NCBI GenBank assembly: GCA_903823545.1
Contig: CAIJTL010000042.1
Location: 1 to 12,525, forward strand
Direction: 5' to 3'
DNA: 12,525 nucleotides
Source: an uncultured Planctomycetaceae bacterium
Lineage (GTDB): Bacteria; Planctomycetota; Planctomycetia; Planctomycetales; Planctomycetaceae
Shown one piece after another: positions 1 to 6,539 of this stretch. Position 1 is the stretch's first letter; each line of letters opens with the position of its first letter. The notes under the pieces are model-generated. The model saw only the letters and a list, made by a program, of their open reading frames with translations, searched no databases and was not told where the DNA came from. Both the position numbers and the translations under genes were made by a program.

Positions 1-1418
1 CTGGTCGTCCGCACGAGTGGTTGATGGAAATGTTCGCGCCATATGCGATTCACCATGACGCGCGCTGTCAGCGGGTTGTCCGCGCTGGTGATGGCCTGCG
101 CGAGTTCCAACCGTCCGCTACCTTCCGTGAACGGCTTGCGATCCGCCCCGGCCACAACCTGCAAGAACTGTCGTGGAGCTTCGGGGCCTAAGTTGCCCGG
201 TTGGCCGCGCAACAAGATGCGTGAGTTATGAGGCTTCTCGTTATCCAGCAGCACCATCGCATTGGGCAGATCCTTCGGTTCATGCGAACTCGCAAAGACA
301 CCATGCAGCGAGTAGTAGTCCGCCGCAGGAATCGGATCGAACTTGTGGTCATGACAACGAGCACAGCCAACCGTCATCCCGAGGAACGTGCGGCTGAGCG
401 TTTCTAATTGCTCGTCCACAACATCGAATTCCAGCGCCAGCTTGTCTTGCTCTTCGTAGTTCGTCGGACCGAGCGCCAGCAGCGCAGTTGCGACCAATTG
501 TTCTTCTCGCTGTTGAGGCGATTCAGCCGGCAGGAGATCTCCCGCAAGTTGTTCGAGGACAAATCGGTCGAAAGGCTTGTTGTCATTGAAGGATCGGATG
601 ACGTAATCGCGATAACGCCACGCTTCAGGAAAAATCATCGAACGACCGCCGCCGGATGACTCCGCAAACCGCGCGAGGTCCAACCAGTGCCGCCCCCAGC
701 GTTCACCGAACTGCGGAGATGCCAATAGCCGATCAACAACTCGTTCATAGGCGTCCGGAGATTGATCGGAGGCAAACGCATCCATCTCCGTCGGCGACGG
801 CGGTACGCCAATCAAATCGAAGCTCAGTCGCCGCAGTAACGTGGTCCTGTCAGCATCAGCATTTGGCTGAAGTCCGGCGGCTTCCAACTTTGCGAGAATG
901 AAACGATCGATCGTCGAATCCGGCCAATGGCCCGCTTTGACCGTAGGAATCTGTGGCTCGACGATCGGTTTGAATGACCAGAACTGCTGACCCGCTTTGA
1001 TGTCGATCTCGCGCTTGATGATTTTGACCGGGCCACCTTTGCGAGGATCAGGAGCACCCATCTCCACCCACTTCACAAAGTCGTTGATGACATCGTCAGA
1101 CAACTTTCCTTTCGGCGGCATCTCCAGCCCGTCTTCGTGCCGCAGAGCTTTGATCAGCAAACTGTCATTCGGCTTTCCCAAAACGATCGACGGCCCCGAA
1201 TCGCCACCTTTTCGCCAGCCTTCACGACTGTCGAGCAACAAGCTCCCCTTGATCGCCTTTGAGTCGGCGGCGTGACACTCGTAGCAATGTTGCACGAGGA
1301 CCGGACGAATCTTTTTCTCGAAGAATTCGATCTCGGCGTGTTCGTCAGCCGCGAAAATCGTTTGCGACGAGAGACCGCACAGAACCAAAGATACTAGGAA
1401 AAAAAGGATTCGTTTCAT
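1..1418 (-). CDS. PSCyt1-DUF1549-DUF1553 (PSD1) planctomycete cytochrome-like protein, 3' end outside window
   Basis: An open frame of 472 codons runs from an ATG at 1418 to the left window edge without a stop, so the C-terminus is missing. Residues 1-23 look like a Sec signal peptide (basic start, hydrophobic core, Ala-rich cleavage region), so the protein is probably exported. A cytochrome-c-like PSCyt1 domain follows, with the haem motif CYECH at 45-49 and a likely axial Met at 100 in MPPKGKL. DUF1549 covers about 165-375, with typical stretches such as FGERWGRHWLDLARF and a second CxxCH (CARCHDHKFDP, 352-362). The DUF1553 domain begins near 425 (RKPFTEGSGRLELA, then NPLTARVMVNRIW). In most relatives a long, often coiled linker separates DUF1549 from DUF1553; here only about 45 residues do. 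These proteins often neighbour a DUF1501 gene and are proposed to act in extracytoplasmic degradation, but the biochemical role is not established. No strong ribosome binding site is visible; the start rests on the signal peptide. Confidence 0.93.
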   Translation of the reverse strand, partial: MKRILFFLVSLVLCGLSSQTIFAADEHAEIEFFEKKIRPVLVQHCYECHAADSKAIKGSLLLDSREGWRKGGDSGPSIVLGKPNDSLLIKALRHEDGLEMPPKGKLSDDVINDFVKWVEMGAPDPRKGGPVKIIKREIDIKAGQQFWSFKPIVEPQIPTVKAGHWPDSTIDRFILAKLEAAGLQPNADADRTTLLRRLSFDLIGVPPSPTEMDAFASDQSPDAYERVVDRLLASPQFGERWGRHWLDLARFAESSGGGRSMIFPEAWRYRDYVIRSFNDNKPFDRFVLEQLAGDLLPAESPQQREEQLVATALLALGPTNYEEQDKLALEFDVVDEQLETLSRTFLGMTVGCARCHDHKFDPIPAADYYSLHGVFASSHEPKDLPNAMVLLDNEKPHNSRILLRGQPGNLGPEAPRQFLQVVAGADRKPFTEGSGRLELAQAITSADNPLTARVMVNRIWREHFHQPLVRTT

Positions 1419-1502
1419 GGCGGGTGTCATCACTTAAAATCGGCTACTTCTGACGATCAATTATCAATCCAGCCGAACAAGGGATATGGCCGCATTTTGT
1501 TA

Positions 1503-1778
1503 TTAGGAGGCGGCACCGATAAACGTACTCTCAAAGTCTTTTAGCTCAAGGACACCGTACTCGGGGCAGCTGACGACGATAAAGATGACACGCTCCTCTG
1601 CCGACTCGTAGTAACAATGCGGAGAGCTACCGTTTCGGAGAAGCGTCTGCAACTTGTGGTGACCAGCACTACGATAGGGCTCGTAAGGATAACGTCCCGG
1701 AGTATGTGGGCCGTCAGCCACAAGAAAGAGGCCTATCTCCATACCGTCAAAGAAGAACTCTGGCCCGGACATAGGCAT
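1503..1778 (-). CDS. Small conserved-looking hypothetical protein (91 aa)
   Basis: I do not recognise a named domain. The protein is compact and soluble, with no signal peptide or membrane segment. It contains patterned, protein-like stretches: GPEFFFDG (5-12), a Pro/Tyr-rich segment GRYPYEPYRSAGHHKLQTL (28-46), SPHCYY (52-57) and a beta-like core RVIFIVVSCPEYGVLELKDFE (from 63). The two Cys and the clustered His and Tyr could bind metal, but that is speculation. The start is uncertain: an in-frame GTG at 1799 would add seven residues, and ATGs at 1778 and 1772 are both possible, with a weak GAGAA in front of them. The amino-acid pattern and the TAA stop at 1503 favour a real gene over the alternative frame on the same strand. 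It lies 84 bases from the start of the PSD1 gene and on the same strand, so the two may be co-transcribed. Confidence 0.7.
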   Translation of the reverse strand: MPMSGPEFFFDGMEIGLFLVADGPHTPGRYPYEPYRSAGHHKLQTLLRNGSSPHCYYESAEERVIFIVVSCPEYGVLELKDFESTFIGAAS

Positions 1779-1846
1779 GTTTCTCGCGCCAACTGACACT
1801 CAGTTTTGAGACTGGTTTATTTCAGCCCAAGGATTGCGTGAAAAAG

Positions 1847-1874
1847 TGGCCGGGGGCTTACGCTACACGGCTCA
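1847..1874. repeat. Short REP-like GC-rich hairpin between two small genes
   Basis: The stretch contains GGCCGGGGGCTTACGC followed by an ACGGCTCACC tail, and GCCG (1849-1852) can pair with CGGC (1868-1871). It lies in the 120-base gap between the 3' end of the Dabb gene and the start of the small hypothetical gene. The GGGGGCTTACGC core resembles a dispersed repeat I associate with planctomycete genomes; that is recollection, not a search. Pairing is short and imperfect, so it may be a degenerate copy. Confidence 0.4.
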
Positions 1875-1898
1875 CCTCTAAGTACTCTGAATTCCTAA

Positions 1899-2222
1899 TT
1901 AGCTTACGTACGAATCGAACACGCGAACGCCGGCCCAATTCGGTTTGTTTTCTTCGATGAATTGGATGTGTCGCGGGTGAGCTTGGTACGCATCGTGTGC
2001 CGCGCGGTTCTCGAACACGACATGCAGGCCAACATGAAAACCTCGATCGTTGACCGGTCGAGCAAGATCGGGCACGAGCGTTCCGGCCGAGAAATAAACT
2101 TCGCCGGGATGTCCCTTCAAGTATTTTTGGCACGCATCGATCAGCTTCTGCTGAGCAGCAGGCGATGAATCACTGAGATTGAAGTAAACATTGTGAGCCA
2201 AATTGTTGTTGCCATCGGCCAT
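1899..2222 (-). CDS. Dabb family (stress-responsive A/B-barrel) protein
   Basis: The 107-residue protein fits the Dabb fold, a dimeric ferredoxin-like alpha/beta barrel. It has the typical opening LAHNVYFNLSD (8-18), a middle VYFSAGTLVPDL (42-53), the core NDRGFHVGLHVVFENRAAHD (58-77) and the closing HIQFIEENKPNW then VRVFDSY (85-105). Planctomycetes encode many close look-alikes. Dabb proteins range from plant stress proteins to small cyclases and haem-binding enzymes; which activity, if any, this one has cannot be read from the sequence. There is no signal peptide, so it is probably cytoplasmic. The ATG at 2222 has a good ribosome binding site, AAGGAA, about eight bases upstream (2230-2235 on the plus strand). 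The open frame continues upstream towards 2918, but that part is antisense to the DUF1501 gene and lacks any family resemblance. Confidence 0.9.
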   Translation of the reverse strand: MADGNNNLAHNVYFNLSDSSPAAQQKLIDACQKYLKGHPGEVYFSAGTLVPDLARPVNDRGFHVGLHVVFENRAAHDAYQAHPRHIQFIEENKPNWAGVRVFDSYVS

Positions 2223-2458
2223 GTCTGTGTTCCTTGTTGTCAGGCAGTGTTGTGTTAGGTGGGACAATGAGAGCGGACACATTCTGGCGGTCAGCAAAAT
2301 GACCAGCAAGCGGGTACTTGTTGTTGCACGTTGACCAATGAAACAAATCAGCATACTTTGATGCTGAATTTTGGGTTGAGCCGATAAAAGCAAGTCGGCC
2401 AACTTTTCGTATTTCTCTTGCGCTTTTCGTTCTTCACTCACACGGGGAGAGCCATTCA
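2223..2458. promoter_or_regulatory. Divergent intergenic region with two small inverted repeats
   Basis: This 236-base gap separates the divergent Dabb and DUF1501 genes, so it must carry promoters for both. Two dyads stand out: GGTCA/TGACC around a 6-base spacer (2289-2304) and TCAGCAT/ATGCTGA around a 6-base spacer (2348-2367). Either could be an operator or a small mRNA hairpin. I could not assign convincing -35/-10 boxes. A clear ribosome binding site for the DUF1501 gene, GGGGAGA, lies at 2444-2450. Confidence 0.4.
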
Positions 2459-3763
2459 ATGCTGACGCTCGTTTCGCAAAACGCTCATCCAAATTGTGAC
2501 GGTATTGGCCGTCGAGATTTCTTGAAGATCGGTGGTTTGGGATTAGGGGCGTTCGGCCTGCCACAGTTATTGGCGGCTCGCGAGTTGGCCGCGAAGAGTG
2601 GCAAGTCAGTGAAGGACACGTCGGTGGTGTGGCTCTGGCTCGGTGGCGGTCCGACGCATGTTGAGACATTCGATCCGAAGATGTCCGCACCGATCGAATA
2701 TCGCAGCGTGACCGGAGAGGTGACGACTTCCGTTCCCGGCGTGACGATCGGCGGTCAGTTCCAAAAGATGGCCTCGCAGGCCGAGCATTTCGCGTTCGTC
2801 CGATCGTTCGCTCACACCAACAGCGGTCACGGCGGCGGCACACACTTCTTGATGACAGGCTACGACAATCGCGCGGCTGATAACGGCGGCCAGCCGACTC
2901 GACCTTCACTCGGTTCAATCACGTCTCGTCTACGTGGCGCAAATCATCCAGAGACTGGAATGCCGACTTACGTCCGCCTGGACAACATCGGCGCGGATGG
3001 TCCGGCGTTTCTGGGAACCGGTTACGCACCCTTTGGAACGAACAACCAAGCAAAAACCAACATGACGCTGCGGACATCGCTCGAACGAGTCGAAGATCGG
3101 CGCGCGCTGCTGGATGGCTTCGATCGCTTTCAACGTGACGCCGATCGAACCGGATTGATGTCAGGTCTGGATGCGTTCGAGCAACAAGCTTTCAACCTTG
3201 TGCTTGGCAACGCGACGGACGCTTTTGATCTGAAAAAAGAGAACAAAGAAGTTGTGTCGAAGTACGGCAAGGGTTTGGGCGAGCAACTTCTCATCGCTCG
3301 CCGATTGTGCGAATCCGGCTGCGGCTTCGTGACGCTCAATTACGGCGGATGGGATATGCACGGCAACATTCATCAGGCTTTGAAGGGACGTGTCCCGATG
3401 CTTGATCACGCAGTCTCAACCTTCGTGAATGACGTTCGCGAACGTGGTTTGAGCGAGAAGATTCTGCTGGTCATTACCGGTGAATTTGGACGGACTCCGC
3501 GCATCAACAAGAACGCGGGCCGCGACCACTGGGCACCGCTGAGCACGCTCGCACTTTCGGGCGGCGGCTTGAAGATGGGGCAAGTCATCGGTGAATCGGA
3601 CTCGAAGGTCACTCGTCCGCTCAGCCGACCGATCACGCCGCAAGACTTGATGGCGACTGTGTTCGATGTGTTGGGCATCGACCTCGCGACACAGTTCACG
3701 AATCAAGCAGGCCGCCCGGTCTATATGGTTGAAGGGGGCAAGCCGATCTCCGAATTAGTGTGA
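2459..3763 (+). CDS. DUF1501 family protein with Tat signal
   Basis: The 434-residue protein is a complete DUF1501 member, a family in the alkaline-phosphatase/sulfatase-like fold. The N-terminus carries a twin-arginine motif, GRRDFLKIGGLGLGAFG from residue 17, followed by a hydrophobic stretch, so export in folded form through Tat is expected. Family motifs appear in order: LWLGGGPTHVETFDPK (59-74), the His-rich NSGHGGGTH (121-129), GGWDMH (296-301), GEFGRTP (341-347) and GRDHW (354-358). Conserved Asp and His residues in these motifs fit a metal-binding active site, although no reaction has been settled for the family. The ATG at 2459 has GGGGAGA eight bases upstream. DUF1501 genes commonly sit directly downstream of a DUF1549/DUF1553 gene; here the only such gene in view points the other way. 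A strong terminator starts 60 bases after the stop, so the gene is probably monocistronic. Confidence 0.95.
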   Translation: MLTLVSQNAHPNCDGIGRRDFLKIGGLGLGAFGLPQLLAARELAAKSGKSVKDTSVVWLWLGGGPTHVETFDPKMSAPIEYRSVTGEVTTSVPGVTIGGQFQKMASQAEHFAFVRSFAHTNSGHGGGTHFLMTGYDNRAADNGGQPTRPSLGSITSRLRGANHPETGMPTYVRLDNIGADGPAFLGTGYAPFGTNNQAKTNMTLRTSLERVEDRRALLDGFDRFQRDADRTGLMSGLDAFEQQAFNLVLGNATDAFDLKKENKEVVSKYGKGLGEQLLIARRLCESGCGFVTLNYGGWDMHGNIHQALKGRVPMLDHAVSTFVNDVRERGLSEKILLVITGEFGRTPRINKNAGRDHWAPLSTLALSGGGLKMGQVIGESDSKVTRPLSRPITPQDLMATVFDVLGIDLATQFTNQAGRPVYMVEGGKPISELV

Positions 3764-3822
3764 ATGGTTGGTGTGATCGGGTAATTGTCGGACATTCGCG
3801 TCAGGCAAGTCGGAACATCATC

Positions 3823-3862
3823 AGGCCGTCGCTTTGATCAAATTCATGCGACGGCCTTTTTC
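3823..3862 (+). terminator. Intrinsic terminator of the DUF1501 gene
   Basis: GGCCGTCGC (3824-3832) and GCGACGGCC (3848-3856) form a perfect 9-bp stem, extended to 10 bp by A3823-T3857, around a 15-base loop. A run of five T (3857-3861) and further T-rich sequence follow directly. It sits 60 bases past the DUF1501 stop in the correct orientation. Confidence 0.88.
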
Positions 3863-3866
3863 TTTG

Positions 3867-3907
3867 ACTTGGCGTGTGGCGATTTCGCCACATTTGCGTG
3901 GCCAAGT
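3867..3907. other. Nested stem-loop of unknown role upstream of the glycosyltransferase
   Basis: An outer 7-bp stem, ACTTGGC (3867-3873) with GCCAAGT (3901-3907), encloses an inner hairpin, TGTGGC (3875-3880) with GCCACA (3887-3892) around GATTTC. All pairs are Watson-Crick; the 8 bases between inner and outer stem on the right side are unpaired. It begins only five bases after the terminator T-run and has no T-tail of its own. It could be a second, weak termination structure, part of the glycosyltransferase leader, or a degenerate repeat. The remaining gap to 4047 holds one more dyad, TGAGCT-A-AGCTCA (3989-4001), a possible operator. I see no gene in 3764-4047. Confidence 0.5.
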
Positions 3908-4047
3908 TGCAGCATCTTGGAGCGGTTCATCGATTCTCGCGACTTCCTGGCCCAGTTTCGGACCATCGCCGCGGCAGGCTGTCTCACATGAGCTAAGCTC
4001 AAACGTCTTGTCATTCTCTTTCATGACTGGCTTTAGAGAGACCCTCC

Positions 4048-5271
4048 GTGACTAGCTCGCCGCAAGACCGTCCGCAAAACGGTGGCTCACCGTTAGTGAG
4101 CGTTGTCATTCCGACGTACAACCGCGCTTATTGCATCTCGCGAGCGATCGACAGCGCACTGGCCCAGACTCACCACAATCTCGAAATCGTCGTCGTTGAT
4201 GACGGCTCGCGCGACAACACTCAAGAAGTCATTCAACAGCAATACGGACACGAGCCGCGCGTCAAATACTTCTACCAAGACAACACCGGAGTTTCGGGAG
4301 CTCGCAATCACGGCATGGCCCTCGCTCAAGGCGACTTTGTGGCACTGCTCGATTCCGATGACATCTGGTTTCCGTGGAAGATCGAAGCACAGTTGGCGGT
4401 CTTCCAAGCATTCCCTGAAGTGGGCATGGTCTGGACCGACATGGAGGCGATCGACCCTGACAATCATGTCGTCAACCCGCGATATCTCCGGACGATGTAC
4501 AGCGCGTATCGCTGGTTTTCGTCAGCCGATTTATTTCCGAAGTCGGTTCGTGTCTCCGATCACGCGGCGAATCTGCCAAAAGCCATCAGCGATGTGTCGG
4601 CCTACTGCGGTGACATTTACTCGCAGATGATCATGGGCAATCTCGTCCATACTTCGACGGTGCTGATGCGGCGCGAGCGGATGCAGCGAGTCGGCGACTT
4701 CAACTCCAAATACACGCACGGCGGCGAGGACTATCACTTTCATTTGCGAACATGCCGCGAAGGCTCGGTCGCGTTTTTGGATGCCTCATCGATTCAATAT
4801 CAACTCGGCTTCGCCGATCAGATCACTCGCCCAGAATCGCAGATCAACTTCGCCACGAGCTTTCTCGAAACCGTGCAAACGGAATTGGCCAATCATCGCG
4901 ACCGCATTCACCTGCCAGCTTGGATGATTCGATCGGTCTTGGCAGAAGCACACGGTTGGCTTGGCGAAGTGCTCCTGAAACGGGGCGATCGCGTAGCCGC
5001 GCGACAGCATTTTCGCATGAGCTTGTCACAACGTCCGTTGTATTGGCCGGTCTGGCGGGAGCTGTTGGTGACAAGCTTGCCAAAATGGCTCGCGAGTCCG
5101 TTGCGCCGAATTCATCGCAGCATCGGCAGCGTCAAAAAAAGAGTTTGTAGGGCGGGCACTCTTGCCCGTCGAAAATCCAGTGACAGGCAAGAGTGCCCGT
5201 CCTACGAAGATTCCACACCATTAGACACTCAACCCTTGAGTGCCACGACTGGAAAGCCGGTTCATGCTTAA
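4048..5271 (+). CDS. Family 2 glycosyltransferase with C-terminal tail containing a repeat-derived segment
   Basis: The 407-residue protein is an inverting GT-A glycosyltransferase of family GT2, which moves a sugar from a nucleotide sugar to an acceptor in the cytoplasm, usually for polysaccharide, glycolipid or glycoprotein synthesis. The fold starts at residue 16 with VSVVIPTYNRA; DD at 51-52 should contact the nucleotide, DSDD at 102-105 is the metal-binding DXD-type motif, and GGEDYHF (225-231) supplies the usual catalytic ED. Residues about 297-328 resemble a single TPR helix pair (AEAHGWLGEVLLKRGD...). There is no membrane segment. The tail from about 367 is unusual: residues 367-386 are encoded by an inverted repeat (see the repeat at 5147-5205) and are rich in Arg, Ser and Cys. 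The start is GTG at 4048 with GAGAG seven bases before it; no in-frame ATG precedes the domain. The stop overlaps the next gene by eight bases, implying coupled translation. Donor and acceptor are not predictable. Confidence 0.92.
   Translation: MTSSPQDRPQNGGSPLVSVVIPTYNRAYCISRAIDSALAQTHHNLEIVVVDDGSRDNTQEVIQQQYGHEPRVKYFYQDNTGVSGARNHGMALAQGDFVALLDSDDIWFPWKIEAQLAVFQAFPEVGMVWTDMEAIDPDNHVVNPRYLRTMYSAYRWFSSADLFPKSVRVSDHAANLPKAISDVSAYCGDIYSQMIMGNLVHTSTVLMRRERMQRVGDFNSKYTHGGEDYHFHLRTCREGSVAFLDASSIQYQLGFADQITRPESQINFATSFLETVQTELANHRDRIHLPAWMIRSVLAEAHGWLGEVLLKRGDRVAARQHFRMSLSQRPLYWPVWRELLVTSLPKWLASPLRRIHRSIGSVKKRVCRAGTLARRKSSDRQECPSYEDSTPLDTQPLSATTGKPVHA
5147..5205. repeat. Palindromic REP/MITE-like element inside the glycosyltransferase reading frame
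   Basis: Two 24-base arms, 5147-5170 and 5182-5205, are inverted copies matching at 22 of 24 positions around an 11-base loop. The shared core is CGGGCACTCTTGCC, and the ends are GTAGG and CCTAC. The two mismatches are purine-purine or pyrimidine-pyrimidine swaps that still allow G-U pairs in RNA on one strand. The element is read through in frame as residues 367-386 of the glycosyltransferase. No target-site duplication is visible and the 59-base length is not a multiple of three, so an insertion would have shifted the downstream frame. I recall similar GGCGGGCACTCTTGCC repeats from planctomycete genomes, but have not searched. Confidence 0.88.
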
Positions 5272-6406
5272 TACGGCTTCGATCACGGTGACGATCGCTC
5301 CGATCAGCAGCATCGACGAATTGGGACGCGCGTGGTCCGACCTACAAGGCCGCGCGAAGCACTCCTTCTTCACGTCGTGGGGCTGGATGAAGTGTTGGTT
5401 GGCTTGCTTGCCTAAGGATGTCAGCCCCGAAGTTCTGATGGCTAAGTCGGGTGACGACGTCGTCGGCCTCGCGTTGCTGTGCCTACGTCTGCAAAGACGA
5501 CGCAAAGTGTTTGTCGCGGACGGCCTGTTCCTCAATGAAACGGGGAACGAGCGGTTGGACGAACTGACCATCGAACACAACGGCCTGCTGGTCGATTCAG
5601 CGAACGCAATCGACGTCAGCCGAGCTTGTCTCGCGTTTCTGTTGGAGCAACATTCCGATTGGGACGAGCTGCACTTCAGCGGCATCGACGAGTACGACTC
5701 GCTGACCGCCTTGATTAACGAGCCGCCGCTCGGAATCGAATGCCAATTGTTTAAAGAGACGACCTTTGAAACCGTCAACTTGGCGACCCTGCGCGAAAGC
5801 GGTGCGGATTATCTTTCCAAACTCAGCAGCAACACGCGCCAGCAAGTGCGACGTTCGATGCGTCTGTTCGAGCAAGCTGGTCCGTTGGAACTCGACGAAC
5901 CGCAATCGCTCGCGGAAGCCGAGCAGTACTACGTTGAGATGAAGCAACTGCATCAAGCGTACTGGCAAGCGAAGGGGCATCCCGGCGCGTTTGGTTCCGA
6001 CTTCTGCGATCGCTTTCATCGGATGCTCATCACCGAATTATGGCCGCTCGGTGAAATTCAATTGCTCCGAATTCGCAACGGCTCGGCCACGATGGGATAC
6101 CTCTACAACTTCCTGCATGAAGGCCGAGTCCTCTGCTATCAATCGGGATTCGACTATGACGAAGAGGGCGATCCGAAGCGAAAGCCAGGCATGGTCAGCC
6201 ATGTCTTGGCCGTGCAGCACAATCTGAAAAACGGAGCCGCGATTTACGATTTCCTCGGCGGCACCTGTCGCTACAAGACGAGCCTTTCCACTGACTCTGA
6301 AAAGATGCGCTGGTTCGTCTGGCAACGCCCGCGGCTAAAGTTCCACGTCGAAAACCTGCTGCGGCAGGCCCGCCGAAAAGTTTTGAACATGAGCCGACTG
6401 GCATAA
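5264..6406 (+). CDS. GNAT-fold acyltransferase, BioF2/CelD (FemAB-like) type
   Basis: The 380-residue protein fits the Acetyltransf_6 group (BioF2-like, formerly CelD), which has two tandem GNAT-like halves related to FemAB aminoacyltransferases. Recognisable parts are HSFFTSWGWMKCW (33-45), the middle signature YLSKLSSNTRQQVRRSMRLF (183-202), an acyl-CoA-binding-like strand region TMGYLYNFLHEGRVLCYQSGFD (276-297) and the C-terminal IYDFLGGTCRYK (327-338). Members transfer acyl or aminoacyl groups during polysaccharide, exopolysaccharide or peptidoglycan-related synthesis; the substrate is unknown here. No signal peptide or membrane helix is present, so it acts in the cytoplasm. The ATG at 5264 is preferred over an upstream in-frame GTG (5240) because GGAAAG lies at 5251-5256, eight to twelve bases before it. 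It overlaps the glycosyltransferase stop by eight bases, so both are probably made together and modify the same glycan. Confidence 0.87.
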   Translation: MLNTASITVTIAPISSIDELGRAWSDLQGRAKHSFFTSWGWMKCWLACLPKDVSPEVLMAKSGDDVVGLALLCLRLQRRRKVFVADGLFLNETGNERLDELTIEHNGLLVDSANAIDVSRACLAFLLEQHSDWDELHFSGIDEYDSLTALINEPPLGIECQLFKETTFETVNLATLRESGADYLSKLSSNTRQQVRRSMRLFEQAGPLELDEPQSLAEAEQYYVEMKQLHQAYWQAKGHPGAFGSDFCDRFHRMLITELWPLGEIQLLRIRNGSATMGYLYNFLHEGRVLCYQSGFDYDEEGDPKRKPGMVSHVLAVQHNLKNGAAIYDFLGGTCRYKTSLSTDSEKMRWFVWQRPRLKFHVENLLRQARRKVLNMSRLA

Positions 6407-6420
6407 GAGTCGCGATCATG

Positions 6421-6524
6421 TCACCAACCCGCTGCGTCACCGAGAGCGAGCGCTGCACGAGGCAAATTGCGCAATATTGCAATCAAATGAAGCATCCGCC
6501 CTCGCTGACGCTGCGGGTTGGTGA
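6421..6524. repeat. Inverted repeat between convergent genes, REP/MITE-like
   Basis: Arms 6421-6444 and 6501-6524 match in inverted orientation at 22 of 24 positions and share TCACCAACCCGC at the outer end; the inner parts read GCGTCA and TGACGC. The 56-base interior contains a perfect 10-base palindrome, GCAATATTGC (6471-6480), and TTGCGCAA (6467-6474). The element nearly fills the 133-base gap between the acyltransferase stop and the metH stop, which converge, so its hairpin could stop transcription from both sides. There is no T-run, and arm quality suggests a mobile repeat copy. The AACCCGCAGCGTCAGCGAG motif is one I associate with planctomycete dispersed repeats (recollection only). Confidence 0.82.
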
Positions 6525-6539
6525 ATCGCCCTCAACGCA

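Noticed and set aside
2223..2918. Upstream extension of the Dabb reading frame to a 339-residue protein
   Set aside because: The added part is antisense to the DUF1501 gene, is rich in Arg and Ser as expected for a shadow frame, and the ATG at 2222 has a good ribosome binding site exactly where the family domain begins.
3785..4055. Small open frames in the DUF1501-glycosyltransferase gap
   Set aside because: They run through the terminator and the nested hairpin, and their translations show no protein-like pattern.
5147..5205. The palindrome as the terminator of the glycosyltransferase gene
   Set aside because: It lies before the stop codon, has no T-run, and is followed within 60 bases by the overlapping start of the acyltransferase gene.
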